A stretch of DNA of 64,000 nt from Chryseobacterium phosphatilyticum (GTDB lineage Bacteria > Bacteroidota > Bacteroidia > Flavobacteriales > Weeksellaceae). How positions within the stretch are numbered: position 1 is the stretch's first letter; each line of letters opens with the position of its first letter. Shown one piece after another: positions 25,008-34,219 of this stretch. The DNA lies in contig NZ_PPED02000006.1 in assembly GCF_002899825.2 (NCBI RefSeq), forward strand, positions 208,997 through 272,996, written 5' to 3'. The notes under the pieces are model-generated. The model made no database searches, had not been told where the DNA came from, and worked only from the letters and a program-made list of their open reading frames with translations. A program made the position numbers and the translations under genes.

Positions 25008-25613
25008 ATGAAAAATAAAGGATGTCTGGGCGCCGGAACAATTGGTATAGCCCTCCTTATTATTGTTGCTGTTCTATTCTTCTGGGGAAAAAGCGGATAC
25101 AATAATTTTGTAACCAAAGAACAAACAGTTAACACCAAATGGTCCAATGTAGAGACCGTGTATCAGAAAAGAGCCAACCTTATTCCTAATCTGGAAAGAA
25201 CGGTAAAATCTTATTCAAAATTCGAACAGGAAACTTTAACACAAGTTGTTGAAGCACGTTCTAAAGCCACTTCCATCAACATCGACCCTACCAATATGAC
25301 AGATGCTGATATTGCAAAATTCCAGGCTGCACAAGGAGAATTATCCGGAGCATTAAGTCGTTTAATGGCTGTAGTAGAATCATACCCAAATCTAAAAGCT
25401 GATCAGCAATATATTAATTTCCAAAGAGAATATACGGCAATTGAAAACAGCATCAGAACGGAAACCGTTTACTACAACGAAGCTGCTCAGGATTATAACA
25501 CTTCGATTAAAACTTTCCCAAACAATATTTTGGCGAATTTCACCAACTTTAAAGAAAAACCTTATTTCAAAGCTGAAGCGGGAGCTCAAAAAGCCCCTGA
25601 AGTATTCAAATAA
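25008..25613 (+). CDS. lemA: LemA family protein
   Basis: 201 residues. One N-terminal membrane helix (about 8-26) is followed by the helical LemA domain, with NTKWSNVETVYQKRANLIPNL (about 41-61) as the family signature and NFTNFKEKPYF near the end. The exact function is unknown; LemA genes often sit beside TPM-domain genes, as here. The next gene begins 2 nt after its stop, so the three genes form one operon. Confidence 0.92.
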   Translation: MKNKGCLGAGTIGIALLIIVAVLFFWGKSGYNNFVTKEQTVNTKWSNVETVYQKRANLIPNLERTVKSYSKFEQETLTQVVEARSKATSINIDPTNMTDADIAKFQAAQGELSGALSRLMAVVESYPNLKADQQYINFQREYTAIENSIRTETVYYNEAAQDYNTSIKTFPNNILANFTNFKEKPYFKAEAGAQKAPEVFK

Positions 25614-25615
25614 TA

Positions 25616-26044
25616 ATGAGTAAATTTCTTACAGATCAGCAAATCGCTTCCCTTGCGGAAGCGATTCAGTCAGCAGAAAACCATTCTACGGGAGAGGTTA
25701 GAGTCCATATTGACTCTAATACGGAAGATCATCATGCAAAAACAGCATTTGAAGTTTTCAAAGAACTCCGTATGGATAAAACGACTGATAAAAATGCAGT
25801 GCTCTTTCATGTTAATTTTGAAAAAAAATACCTGACCATCATTGGAGACGTTGGGATACATGAAAAAGTACATCAATCCTATTGGGATCATTTGCATGAT
25901 TATATTACCGCTGAATTTGCAAAAGGAAATTATTATAAGGCATTGAAAAGTGCCATTCTTGAAACAGGTCTTGAACTCAAAAAATACTTTCCTGTTAAAG
26001 GAGAAAATCCAAACCAACTTCCGAATGAAATTACGTTCTCTTAA
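25616..26044 (+). CDS. TPM-domain protein, cytosolic form
   Basis: 142 residues without signal peptide or membrane helix. The TPM fold (named after TLP18.3, Psb32 and MOLO-1) covers most of the protein: AIQSAENHSTGEVRVHI near the start and KNAVLFHVNFEKKYLTIIGDVGI in the middle. Plant TPM relatives have phosphatase activity and a role in photosystem repair; the bacterial role is unclear. It overlaps the next gene by 20 nt, so translation is likely coupled. Confidence 0.85.
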   Translation: MSKFLTDQQIASLAEAIQSAENHSTGEVRVHIDSNTEDHHAKTAFEVFKELRMDKTTDKNAVLFHVNFEKKYLTIIGDVGIHEKVHQSYWDHLHDYITAEFAKGNYYKALKSAILETGLELKKYFPVKGENPNQLPNEITFS

Positions 26045-26825
26045 AATAGTATTTTCATTTTTACTGATCTGCTTTTACACGATTGTATCAGCACAATACA
26101 CGGTACCTGAAAAACCGGCTGTACTTTATCCGGTTTTTGATGAAGCCAATCTTCTCACTCAGCAGGAAAAAAATGAGCTTAATAATAAGCTGATCAAATT
26201 TGCAGATACAACATCCACAGAAATTGAGGTAGTGATTATAAAATCTACCAAAGGGGAAGATGTAAATTTTCTGGCAACCATGTTTGGTCAAAAATGGAAA
26301 ATCGGAAAAAAAGGCGTGGATAATGGTGTGGTTTTCCTGATCGCTACAGAGGACCGAACGATGTCGATCCAGCAAGGAAGAGCAGTAGAGCAATACCTTA
26401 CAGCTTCAGTAGCCGGACAGATCCTGGATTATATTGTTACTCCTAATTTTAAAAAAGGACAATGGTATGACGGAATCAATGGAGGTACATCTGCTATTAT
26501 GGAGGCTGTTCAGGGAAAATTCAAGCCTATAGCCACAACAGCACCATCCGGCAATGGAAGTGCATTTAAAGTACTTGTTATTGCTTTCATTATTTTCATC
26601 ATCATTGCCATCCTGTTTGGTAACAAAGGTGGTGGACGTGGTGGTGGCGGAAATTATGATGACGATGATGTCATCATTAGCCGAAGAGGACGCAGAAATT
26701 ATCCGGGTGGATTCTTCCCATTCCCTGGTGGATTTGGAGGTGGCAGTTCCGGTGGCGGAGGAGGTTTTGGCGGCTTCGGCGGAGGAGGTAGCTTTGGCGG
26801 CGGAGGTGCATCCGGTGGATGGTAA
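26025..26825 (+). CDS. TPM-domain protein, exported and Gly-rich at the end
   Basis: About 266 residues from the ATG at 26025. It has a signal peptide (ends VSAQ), then a TPM domain (about 30-170, with DEANLLTQQEKNELNNKL and DNGVVFLIATEDRTMSIQQG). A membrane helix near 185-205 follows, then an acidic/basic patch and a Gly/Ser/Phe-rich tail of about 50 residues. The frame continues upstream to 25950 within the previous gene, but the signal peptide fixes the start at 26025. Such Gly-rich tails are typical of the YgcG-like TPM type. Orientation suggests a periplasmic TPM domain anchored in the membrane. Confidence 0.88.
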   Translation: MKLRSLKIVFSFLLICFYTIVSAQYTVPEKPAVLYPVFDEANLLTQQEKNELNNKLIKFADTTSTEIEVVIIKSTKGEDVNFLATMFGQKWKIGKKGVDNGVVFLIATEDRTMSIQQGRAVEQYLTASVAGQILDYIVTPNFKKGQWYDGINGGTSAIMEAVQGKFKPIATTAPSGNGSAFKVLVIAFIIFIIIAILFGNKGGGRGGGGNYDDDDVIISRRGRRNYPGGFFPFPGGFGGGSSGGGGGFGGFGGGGSFGGGGASGGW

Positions 26826-26856
26826 TCTTATTAAAATTATAGCAATATATAAATAC

Positions 26857-26883
26857 ATCAGGTCTTTAGGACCTGATTTTTTA
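26857..26883 (+). terminator. terminator of the lemA-TPM operon
   Basis: A short stem ATCAGGTC/GACCTGAT with a small loop (26857-26877) is followed by TTTTTTA, 32 nt after the last stop. Confidence 0.8.
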
Positions 26884-27023
26884 TGCAAAAATCTAAAATA
26901 TCTTATTTTCTTTGATTTATTCTAATATCAAACTGATATTTCCATATTAAAAAATTAATAAATCCACGTAAAACCAACCTTTTATTCATTTTTTTTTCAT
27001 TATATTTACTGAAAACAGGATTT

Positions 27024-27545
27024 ATGAAGAAGACATTAGTAGTATTTGCACACCCTTATTTGGAGCACTCAAATTCGAATGTAGAGCTCATTAATTTCTA
27101 CGTTCGGCACCAGCATTATACCCTGCGCGATCTTTATGAAGAATATCCTGACTTTCATATTGCAGCCTTCAGAGAGAGAAAACATCTGGCCAACTACGAC
27201 CGCTTTGTTTTCCAGTTTCCTTTAATATGGTTTGGAATGCCTCCCTTGTTACGACTATGGATTGATGAAGTATTTGACAGAGAATGGCTACAGCCGGGAA
27301 AAGATAATCCTTTGGAAAATAAAGAAGTTTATATTCTTGTTACCACAGGCGGAAAAGAAAGATCCTTCAGTAAAACAGGAACGTATCAATATACAGTTGA
27401 TGAATTGATCAGTGGACTAATTGTCTCTTTAAAAGTTTTCAAAGCAGATATCAAGCGTATCAAAATTGTTTACGAAGCCAATAAGTTGTCTAAAAAAGAA
27501 ATTATTCTACATAAAAAAGAATTTACAGAATTACTCAACCAATAA
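27024..27545 (+). CDS. KefF-like NAD(P)H flavodoxin-type oxidoreductase
   Basis: 173 residues, flavodoxin-like quinone reductase fold: VVFAHPYLEHSNSN near the N-terminus for FMN phosphate binding, FQFPLIWFGMPPLLRLWIDEVF in the middle and ILVTTGGKERSFS. In enteric bacteria KefF is a soluble activator of the KefC potassium/proton antiporter. Here a KefC-like gene starts 4 nt after the stop, so the pair is probably a functional efflux system plus regulator. Confidence 0.85.
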   Translation: MKKTLVVFAHPYLEHSNSNVELINFYVRHQHYTLRDLYEEYPDFHIAAFRERKHLANYDRFVFQFPLIWFGMPPLLRLWIDEVFDREWLQPGKDNPLENKEVYILVTTGGKERSFSKTGTYQYTVDELISGLIVSLKVFKADIKRIKIVYEANKLSKKEIILHKKEFTELLNQ

Positions 27546-27549
27546 ACCT

Positions 27550-29436
27550 ATGGAGTCTAGCTTAGCAATGAATACATTAATTTTTCTGGGTGTAGCCATT
27601 ATTATGGTTCCACTGGCCAGAAAGTTGGGTTTGAGTTCTGTAATCGGATATATTTTAGGAGGGATTATCATTGGGCCTTATGTCTTGAAACTGACCGGAC
27701 ATAATGTAAATGACATCATGCATGCCAGTGAATTTGGGGTAATTATGCTCCTGTTTCTGGTAGGTCTGGAGCTGGAACCCCGGAAATTCTGGGAAATGCG
27801 AAAAAAAATAATGGGATTAGGGCTTACACAAATGCTTCTTACTATTTCATTACTTTTCTTTATATTCATAGGGGTAGGCTGGAGAATTGACAAAGCAATT
27901 GCTGTGGCAATGTGCTTTGCATTGTCTTCTACCGCTATTGTTCTTCAAACATTACAGGAAAAAAACAACCTGAAAACCATGGCCGGAGAGGCTTCATTCT
28001 CTACCCTGTTATTTCAGGATATTTCGGTCATTCCTATTTTAGCTATACTTCCAATCATTGCTAATTACAAAGCAAAGCACCATGATAACGAAATTCAGAT
28101 CCTGATCCAGAAACTTCCGGAATGGCTTCAGGCCGGTACCGTAATTTTTGGAGTAGTATTACTTATTTTACTAGGCAGATATGTATTCGTTCCTTTTTTA
28201 CGATATGTTTCAAAGTCGGGAATGACAGAACTTTTGACAGCATCTTCCCTATTTCTGGTTATCGGAGTTTCTGAACTGATGATCGTGATCGGACTATCGC
28301 CTGCACTGGGAGCTTTCCTGGCAGGAGTAATGCTTGCCAACAGTGAATTCCGTCATGAGCTTGAAGCACAAATCGACCCTTTTAAAGGATTATTATTGGC
28401 TGTTTTTTTTGTTAGTGTAGGCTCTACCATCAATTTCAATATCATTCAGCAGGATCCTTTATTTATTTTCAGTACTGTTTTTGCTGTAGTGATGGTAAAG
28501 TTTGTGGTTTTGTTTGTAATTGGGAAATTTTTCAGGATGGATAATCCACAAAGTTTATTTTATGCATTTGCTCTTTCGCAGGTGGGAGAATTTGCTTTTG
28601 TCCTGATCAACTACGCTTCAGATCTTTATTTGTTGAGCCCCGAACTGAACGCTCAATTGATGGCTGTCACGGCTATTACTATGTGCATCACTCCTATCCT
28701 TCTTATTGTTAATGACCGATTGATTACTCCTAAATTTATTAAAGAAATCCCTGAAAAAGATCACGATTTTAATATCCTCGACAGTAATATAAGCCAAAAG
28801 AAGATTATCATTGTTGGATTTGGACATTTTGGAAGTACTGTGGGACGTCTTTTAAAAGCCAATAAAATTTCAGCAACAGTACTGGACAGAGATTCAGACC
28901 GTGTAAAATTGTTGAGAAGTTATGGCTTTAAAGTCTATTATGGAGATGCAACAAGAATTCCTATTTTAAGAGCAGCAGGTATTGAAGATGCCGAAATTCT
29001 TGTTCTGTGTCTTGATGATCCTGATGATAATATGTTCATTGCAGAGCTTGTTCGTGAACACTATCCGAAAGTAAAGATTTTTGTAAGGGCAAAAAACAGA
29101 ATTGATGCCTATGAATATCTTAACAACGGAGTTAATCATATTTATCGTGAGACTTTAGGAACCGCCGTAGACATGGCTATTGATGTACTTCATGAAACAG
29201 GGATGAGAAAATATGCCGCAAGGCGTCTTGGCCAAAGATTTATGGCAATTGATAAAGCCTCCGTCAGAAAGCTGGCGAAAGCAAAAGAAGATGATGATAT
29301 AAAGTTATTCACTACAAAAGAAATCCTCCAACGGGAGGAGGAATTACTGGCATATGATAATCTTAATTTTGACAATAAAAATTGGGAGGGATCCTCATCA
29401 ACTGAAGAGGAAGATGAGGAAGATTCCCAGAGTTAG
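27550..29436 (+). CDS. KefC-like monovalent cation:proton antiporter with RCK domain
   Basis: About 628 residues. The first part has about 12 membrane helices of the CPA2 family (about 5-385). Then comes a cytosolic TrkA-N/RCK Rossmann domain with IIVGFGHFGSTVGRLL (about 422-437) and YGDATRIPILRAAG. The tail is rich in Glu, Asp and Ser. It would exchange potassium for protons and be gated by glutathione adducts in Kef proteins; whether this organism uses that trigger is unknown. The frame extends upstream into the previous gene, but the ATG at 27550 just after its stop is the natural start. Confidence 0.9.
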   Translation: MESSLAMNTLIFLGVAIIMVPLARKLGLSSVIGYILGGIIIGPYVLKLTGHNVNDIMHASEFGVIMLLFLVGLELEPRKFWEMRKKIMGLGLTQMLLTISLLFFIFIGVGWRIDKAIAVAMCFALSSTAIVLQTLQEKNNLKTMAGEASFSTLLFQDISVIPILAILPIIANYKAKHHDNEIQILIQKLPEWLQAGTVIFGVVLLILLGRYVFVPFLRYVSKSGMTELLTASSLFLVIGVSELMIVIGLSPALGAFLAGVMLANSEFRHELEAQIDPFKGLLLAVFFVSVGSTINFNIIQQDPLFIFSTVFAVVMVKFVVLFVIGKFFRMDNPQSLFYAFALSQVGEFAFVLINYASDLYLLSPELNAQLMAVTAITMCITPILLIVNDRLITPKFIKEIPEKDHDFNILDSNISQKKIIIVGFGHFGSTVGRLLKANKISATVLDRDSDRVKLLRSYGFKVYYGDATRIPILRAAGIEDAEILVLCLDDPDDNMFIAELVREHYPKVKIFVRAKNRIDAYEYLNNGVNHIYRETLGTAVDMAIDVLHETGMRKYAARRLGQRFMAIDKASVRKLAKAKEDDDIKLFTTKEILQREEELLAYDNLNFDNKNWEGSSSTEEEDEEDSQS

Positions 29437-29437
29437 T

Positions 29438-30253
29438 TTATTGAATATTTACACTTCCGCCGCTGCTTTCTTCTTTGCTTACATTTTTCAGCTCGCCTTT
29501 TTTAGAAATATCTACGCTTCCACCGGATGATGCAGATGCCTTAACTGAAGTTGTAGCACCAATCTGCACACTTGCTCCACTGGACGCATCAGCTTCTACG
29601 CTTTCAGCAATAACTTGTTGTCCGGAAACACTACTGCCTGAAGATGCTGTCACATCAGCATGTTTTGCTTTTCCTGAAATATCAATACTTGATCCTGAAG
29701 AAGCCTCAACATCCAGGTTTACCGCCCAGATCTTCCCGGTGAAATTACTGCTGCTACTTGCATTAATATTGAAATCATTCGCTTCAAGATCTCCCGAAAT
29801 ACTTCCCGCACTTGAAATATCAAGATCTGTTTTTTCCTGAGTAAATTTATCTTTTACAGTAATTTTTGCTGCTGAATCTACACCAAGTTTTGAGAAATCT
29901 TTAGTATAAATTTTCGCGGTTACATTATTGATATTCATTACTCTGATTCCTCGCTTGTAATGAATATGAAGTTTTCCGCCTTCGTTATCTACAAGAACCT
30001 CATTGATGATACTTTGAGGAGCAGAAATAACAACCTTTTCAACTTCGGATTTTATCACCTCTGCATCAATAGCCTGCGAAACCTGAATCTCATCAAAATC
30101 TCCTGTAAATTCCTTTTGTTGTATCGGGCCACTTTCTTTATTGATCACTTTCTCTACCCAACCACTGTTTTCTCTGTTTTTCTTCTCATGTCTTTCATTG
30201 CATGAGGCCAATACCACTAAGGCTGAAAAAATAAAAAGAGTCCTTGTTTTCAT
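29438..30253 (-). CDS. DUF2807 (GIN domain) lipoprotein
   Basis: 271 residues. A lipobox VLASC ends at residue 18, so the protein is probably lipid-anchored. The body is a beta-helix-like DUF2807 domain with regular short strands; from about residue 150 on it is dominated by Ser/Gly turns such as ASSGSSVSG and ASSGGSVDISKKG. The family is frequent in Bacteroidetes and has been called a putative adhesin head; function is not established. The stop is 1 nt from the end of the convergent kefC-like gene, leaving no room for a separate terminator. Confidence 0.85.
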   Translation of the reverse strand: MKTRTLFIFSALVVLASCNERHEKKNRENSGWVEKVINKESGPIQQKEFTGDFDEIQVSQAIDAEVIKSEVEKVVISAPQSIINEVLVDNEGGKLHIHYKRGIRVMNINNVTAKIYTKDFSKLGVDSAAKITVKDKFTQEKTDLDISSAGSISGDLEANDFNINASSSSNFTGKIWAVNLDVEASSGSSIDISGKAKHADVTASSGSSVSGQQVIAESVEADASSGASVQIGATTSVKASASSGGSVDISKKGELKNVSKEESSGGSVNIQ

Positions 30254-30680
30254 GTTTATTTCTTTTATAGATTATTTTTTTGCTATTTTAATATTATAAC
30301 AACGAATGTATGAAAAATATTACATCGTATTCTAAAATACTATGATTGTTCATTATCATTATTTAACCTGAGCTCGAGTTAAGGTAATTTTTTATTTTTT
30401 CGCCAGGAATACACAAAGGAGCTATACAATGAATGGATATTTTTCGTTCTCAAAAACATTTCATTCAGAATGGATGCTATGAAAGATCTCTGTTAAGTAT
30501 CTACGCCTTTGTCAACATTGTTTTTCATTTTTTCAATCGAATTCTTGGTGAACTCTGCATTTAAATAATATAGTTATTAACAAACAATCTTATCCCCATT
30601 TCAGATTATTTAAAATATTCCGAAAATACATATGGTAAAGTAAGTTTTTAATATCTTTATGCTTTAATAACAACTATTTT
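30254..30680. other. intergenic region, about 430 bp, no gene seen
   Basis: It lies between two divergent genes. Very AT-rich near both ends. The middle (about 30400-30545) has higher GC and looks like degraded coding DNA, with short open stretches on the plus strand but none above 20 codons. A palindrome-like GAGCTCGAG sits near 30370. A TATCTTTA near 30654, a weak match to the -7 element, precedes the M3 peptidase gene. Confidence 0.45.
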
Positions 30681-32822
30681 ATGAAGAATATTTCATCGGT
30701 ATTATTAATTTCTGCTTTGGCGTTCAATCAATCTTGTACTACAATGAAACCAACCGATACTCAACAGGAACTTCCTGCACCTGACCCATCTTTATCTTCT
30801 AATCCTTTTATGAAGAAAAGCAAGCTTCAATATGAAGCTCCGGAATTTGACAAAATTAAAAACGAACATTTCAAACCGGCTTTTGATTTTGGTTTAAAAC
30901 AGCATGCTGCTGAAATTGAAAAAATTGCCAATAATCCTGCAAGCCCTACTTTCGAAAATACAATTGTAGCATTGGAAAAAAGTGGTGAAGTACTAAGGAG
31001 AACACAAATTGTTTTTTCAAACCTTACAAGTGCAAATACCAATCCTACATTACAGGCATTAGATGAAGAATATGCACCTATTTTTGCAGCTCATTCTGAT
31101 AAGATGTACCTGAATGAAAATCTTTATAAAAGAATAAAGTCAATCAAAGAGGACGGACTGGATCCGGAGAGCAAAAGACTTGTACAGTTTTACAAACAAA
31201 ATTTTGAGATCGCAGGAGCGAGTCTTTCTGCGGCTGACAAGGAAAAATTGAAGCAATACAATCAGGAATTAGCCTCCCTTTCTACTCAATATGCTAATAA
31301 ATTGCTGGAAGCAAGAAAACAAGGGGGTGTATTCTTTTCTGATGCGAAAGAGCTTGACGGGCTTTCAGCTGATGAAATTGCAGCAGCAGCAGCTGATGCT
31401 AAAACAGCAGGGCAACCTGGAAAATATCTTCTGGCTTTACAGAATACTACACAACAACCTCTTTTACAAAATTTAAAAAACAGGGCAACAAGAGAAAAAC
31501 TTTTCAAAGCTTCATGGACGCGTGCTGAAAAAGGGGATGCAAATGATACCAGAGAAACCATCGAAAAACTGGCAAAGCTTAGATTGAAAAAAGCACAGAT
31601 TTTAGGCAAAAAGAATTTCGCAGAATGGAAATTACAGGACCAGATGGCAAAAACGCCTGAAGCGGCGACTAAATTAATGAATCAGGTTGCTACTCCTGCA
31701 GTGGAGACGGCAAGACGGGAGGCAAAAGATATTCAGGATCTGATTGATCAGCAAAAAGGAGGTTTCAAAGTAGAACCATGGGACTGGAATTTCTATGCCG
31801 AGCAGGTAAGAAAAGCTAAATTTGATCTTGATGAAAGTGAAATAAAACCTTATTTTGAAATCACAACCGTGTTAGAAAAAGGAGTGTTCTTTGCAGCAGA
31901 AAAATTCTATGGGCTGACTTTCAAAAAAAGAACTGATCTTCCGGTTTATCATCCTGATGTAGTAACATACGAAGTTTTTGATCATGATGGTAAGTCGATC
32001 GCCATTTACTATCTGGATTTCTATACAAGAGATTCCAAAAATGGAGGTGCATGGATGAGTAATTTTGTTGAACAATCCTATTTAATGGGAACAAAACCTG
32101 TTATTGTTAATTGCTACAATTATCAGAAGCCAGCTCCCGGAAAGTCTTCATTAATTAGTTTTGATGATGTTTCTACAATTTTCCATGAGTTTGGACATTC
32201 TATCCACGGAATGTTTGCGAGTCAGAAATACCCATCACTTTCTGGAACTAATGTACCGAGAGATTTTGTGGAATTTCCTTCACAAATTAATGAGCACTGG
32301 GCGTTGGATCCTGCTGTACTGAAAAACTACGCAGTTCATTACGAAACAAAACAACCCATTCCACAGGCTTTGGTAGAAAAAATCAAAAAGGCTGCAACAT
32401 TCAATCAAGGTTATATGACTACAGAATTGATTTCTGCCGCTGAACTGGATATGGATTGGCATACGGTAAGTGATGACAAACAATTTATTCCTGTTTTAGA
32501 TTTTGAAAAGCAATCTTTAGCCAACCACGGATTCAACTTGGCAACTGTTCCTCCAAGATACCATACTCCTTATTTCGCCCATATCTGGGGCGGAGGATAT
32601 TCAGCAGGATATTATGCTTATTTGTGGTCTGAAACATTGGATAATGATGCATGGGAATGGATCAAAAACAATGGTGGATTAACCCGAGAAAATGGAGACC
32701 GTTTCAGAAAACATATCCTTTCTGTAGGAAATTCTGTAGATCTTAATCAGGCATTCAGAGACTTTACAGGTCATGATCCGGACATTAAACCTCTATTAAG
32801 AAGCAGAGGATTTATCAAATAA
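30681..32822 (+). CDS. dcp: M3-family peptidyl-dipeptidase
   Basis: 713 residues, normal for Dcp. A zinc metallopeptidase that removes dipeptides from the C-terminus of oligopeptides. The catalytic HEFGH is near residue 504, with further Glu ligands expected about 25-30 residues later (the NEHWAL segment). The N-terminus MKNISSVLLISALAFNQSCTTMKP is a lipoprotein-type signal peptide with Cys at about 19, so it is probably envelope-located rather than cytosolic like the E. coli enzyme. It is followed directly by a terminator. Oligopeptidase A is the close alternative. Confidence 0.9.
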   Translation: MKNISSVLLISALAFNQSCTTMKPTDTQQELPAPDPSLSSNPFMKKSKLQYEAPEFDKIKNEHFKPAFDFGLKQHAAEIEKIANNPASPTFENTIVALEKSGEVLRRTQIVFSNLTSANTNPTLQALDEEYAPIFAAHSDKMYLNENLYKRIKSIKEDGLDPESKRLVQFYKQNFEIAGASLSAADKEKLKQYNQELASLSTQYANKLLEARKQGGVFFSDAKELDGLSADEIAAAAADAKTAGQPGKYLLALQNTTQQPLLQNLKNRATREKLFKASWTRAEKGDANDTRETIEKLAKLRLKKAQILGKKNFAEWKLQDQMAKTPEAATKLMNQVATPAVETARREAKDIQDLIDQQKGGFKVEPWDWNFYAEQVRKAKFDLDESEIKPYFEITTVLEKGVFFAAEKFYGLTFKKRTDLPVYHPDVVTYEVFDHDGKSIAIYYLDFYTRDSKNGGAWMSNFVEQSYLMGTKPVIVNCYNYQKPAPGKSSLISFDDVSTIFHEFGHSIHGMFASQKYPSLSGTNVPRDFVEFPSQINEHWALDPAVLKNYAVHYETKQPIPQALVEKIKKAATFNQGYMTTELISAAELDMDWHTVSDDKQFIPVLDFEKQSLANHGFNLATVPPRYHTPYFAHIWGGGYSAGYYAYLWSETLDNDAWEWIKNNGGLTRENGDRFRKHILSVGNSVDLNQAFRDFTGHDPDIKPLLRSRGFIK

Positions 32823-32829
32823 TACAATG

Positions 32830-32861
32830 AGAAGCATTCTTTTTAGAATGCTTCTTTTTTG
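32830..32861 (+). terminator. terminator of the M3 peptidase gene
   Basis: A perfect 11-bp stem (32830-32840 with 32845-32855) followed by a T-run, starting 7 nt after the stop codon. Confidence 0.9.
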
Positions 32862-32943
32862 TTAAAATATTAAATTCACAGGAAACACGTACATCACGCA
32901 GAGCTTTATACAAACTTCTCAATTGTTGAGAGAATATCATAAG

Positions 32944-33001
32944 TTTCGGCTAAAGCCGATGGATTTTGATCTATTATTCTAAATGGGCTAAAGCCCAATT
33001 C
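32944..33001. repeat. pair of small CTAAAG-loop hairpins
   Basis: Two similar mini-palindromes, CGGCTAAAGCCG and TGGGCTAAAGCCCA, lie about 35 nt apart in a non-coding gap. From memory such GGCTAAAGCC units recur between genes in Chryseobacterium, so this is probably a dispersed intergenic element. Confidence 0.5.
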
Positions 33002-33014
33002 TATTGATATTTAT

Positions 33015-33022
33015 TATTTTTG
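33015..33022 (+). promoter_or_regulatory. -7 promoter element for the YchJ-family gene
   Basis: TATTTTTG ending 24 nt before the ATG at 33047. It overlaps a possible in-frame TTG start at 33020, ruling that out. Confidence 0.5.
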
Positions 33023-33046
33023 TGGTTCAAAATGAAAATACAACAT

Positions 33047-33427
33047 ATGAATTGTCCCTGCTGTTCAGGAAAAAGCTACGAAGAATGCTGCAAACCCTAC
33101 CATACCGGAGAAAAGAATGCCCCCACGGCTGAAGCTTTAATGCGCTCCCGATTTTCTGCCTTTGCTATTCCGAATGGAGAATATTTAATGGAAACAACCC
33201 TTCCAGGCAAAAGAAAATACCACAACAAAAAGGATCTTCAGGAATGGGGAGAAATCAATGAGTGGACAAAATTGGAAATCATTCAAACTCCGGCATTAAA
33301 TCAGGTAGAGTTTAAGGCTTACTACACAGATCAGGACGGTCATCCTCAGGTTCATCATGAATTTTCTATTTTTCAAAAAATGCATGAACGCTGGTATTAT
33401 GTTTCAGGTGAATTTTTAGATGAGTAA
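33047..33427 (+). CDS. YchJ-family SEC-C motif protein
   Basis: 126 residues. The N-terminus has the zinc-binding SEC-C motif CPCCSGKSYEECC (residues 3-15), followed by a single NTF2-like domain with ALMRSRFSAFA and YYTDQDGHPQVHHEFS. This is the layout of E. coli YchJ but with only the N-terminal SEC-C motif. Function is unknown; a chaperone or protein-quality role is suspected from SecA-type motifs. The start at 33047 is preferred; an ATG at 33032 would give an almost leaderless transcript. Confidence 0.85.
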   Translation: MNCPCCSGKSYEECCKPYHTGEKNAPTAEALMRSRFSAFAIPNGEYLMETTLPGKRKYHNKKDLQEWGEINEWTKLEIIQTPALNQVEFKAYYTDQDGHPQVHHEFSIFQKMHERWYYVSGEFLDE

Positions 33428-33528
33428 TAAAAAAGAATAATTTTAGTTGACTATTGTTTCTGGTACTTTTCGGCTTTGACCTTTTCAGTATTCAAACGGC
33501 TAATGATAAGGTGTTCTGCAAACCACCC

Positions 33529-33567
33529 TGTCAAATCTTTGATTTGACACCTCTCCACTGGAGGGGA
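33529..33567. repeat. REP-like double hairpin
   Basis: TGTCAAATC-TTT-GATTTGACA (33529-33549) is followed at once by CCTCTCCACTGGAGGGG (33551-33567). Both are self-complementary. From memory similar pairs are scattered between genes in Flavobacteriia. It could be a REP-type element or a remnant of a mobile element end; no transposase is nearby. Confidence 0.5.
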
Positions 33568-33600
33568 ATACCAAGCACTCTATGACATGATCATCATAAA

Positions 33601-33632
33601 AAATACGCCACAGCTTGAGCTGTGGCGTATTT
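33601..33632. terminator. bidirectional terminator
   Basis: A perfect 14-bp stem (AAATACGCCACAGC with its complement) and a TTGA loop, T-rich on both sides, between the convergent YchJ-family and SlyD-like genes. Confidence 0.9.
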
Positions 33633-33669
33633 TTATAAAATATCCGAAAAATCCGGACATTTTTATTTT

Positions 33670-34170
33670 TTAGTGACCTTCAGTTCCGTCAATTCCGTGA
33701 GCATGACCGTGAGCCAACTCTTCTTCTGTTGCCGGACGAGTACTTAACACTTCTACCTGGAAATCTAATACTTTACCTGCCATTGGGTGGTTAAGATCTG
33801 CTACTACAACTTCCGGAGTTACTTCTACTACAAATGCCTGAAAGTTATTTCCCTGATTATCAGATAAAGGTAAAATAGCTCCGATTGGAGGAGTTCCTGA
33901 TTCTTTAAACATCTCGATTGGCAATTGAGCGATAGCATCAGGTTGTTTTTCACCATAAGCTTCTTCCGGTTGAATTACAAAAGCAGCTTTATCACCAGCT
34001 TTCAATCCTAAAATATTTTGCTCAAATTTTGGAATCATCATTCCTACACCATACAAAAATGTAAGTGGATTTTCTGTTGTTGTTTCTTCTACAAGAACTT
34101 TACTTCCATCCTCTTCGATGGTGTGAAGGATGTATTTTACAGCTACAACGTGATTGTTTTCAATTGTCAT
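33670..34170 (-). CDS. SlyD-like FKBP-type peptidyl-prolyl isomerase
   Basis: About 166 residues. FKBP fold split by an inserted flap as in SlyD: the first part has PLTFLYGVGMMIPKFEQNILGLKAGD, the flap lies at about 75-125, and the last strand follows. The C-terminus ends in a His-rich stretch, HGHAHGIDGTEGH, which can bind nickel or other metals as in SlyD. It would catalyse prolyl isomerisation and help protein folding in the cytoplasm. The start at 34170 follows a -7 element at 34212-34219; the longer frame to 34200 adds 10 basic residues and is less likely. Confidence 0.9.
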   Translation of the reverse strand: MTIENNHVVAVKYILHTIEEDGSKVLVEETTTENPLTFLYGVGMMIPKFEQNILGLKAGDKAAFVIQPEEAYGEKQPDAIAQLPIEMFKESGTPPIGAILPLSDNQGNNFQAFVVEVTPEVVVADLNHPMAGKVLDFQVEVLSTRPATEEELAHGHAHGIDGTEGH

Positions 34171-34211
34171 ATTTTTCTTTTTTGTCGTGAGTTCTTTCAC
34201 GATTAATGGTA

Positions 34212-34219
34212 CAAATATA
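34212..34219 (-). promoter_or_regulatory. -7 promoter element for the SlyD-like gene
   Basis: TATATTTG on the minus strand, 41 nt before the ATG at 34170. Confidence 0.45.

Noticed and set aside
26406..26888. 160-codon frame antisense to the Gly-rich TPM gene
   Set aside because: A shadow of the repetitive Gly/Ser codons on the other strand; Ser/Thr-rich product without any motif.
33529..33567. Insertion-sequence end
   Set aside because: No transposase, target duplication or second end was seen nearby; a REP-like element fits better.
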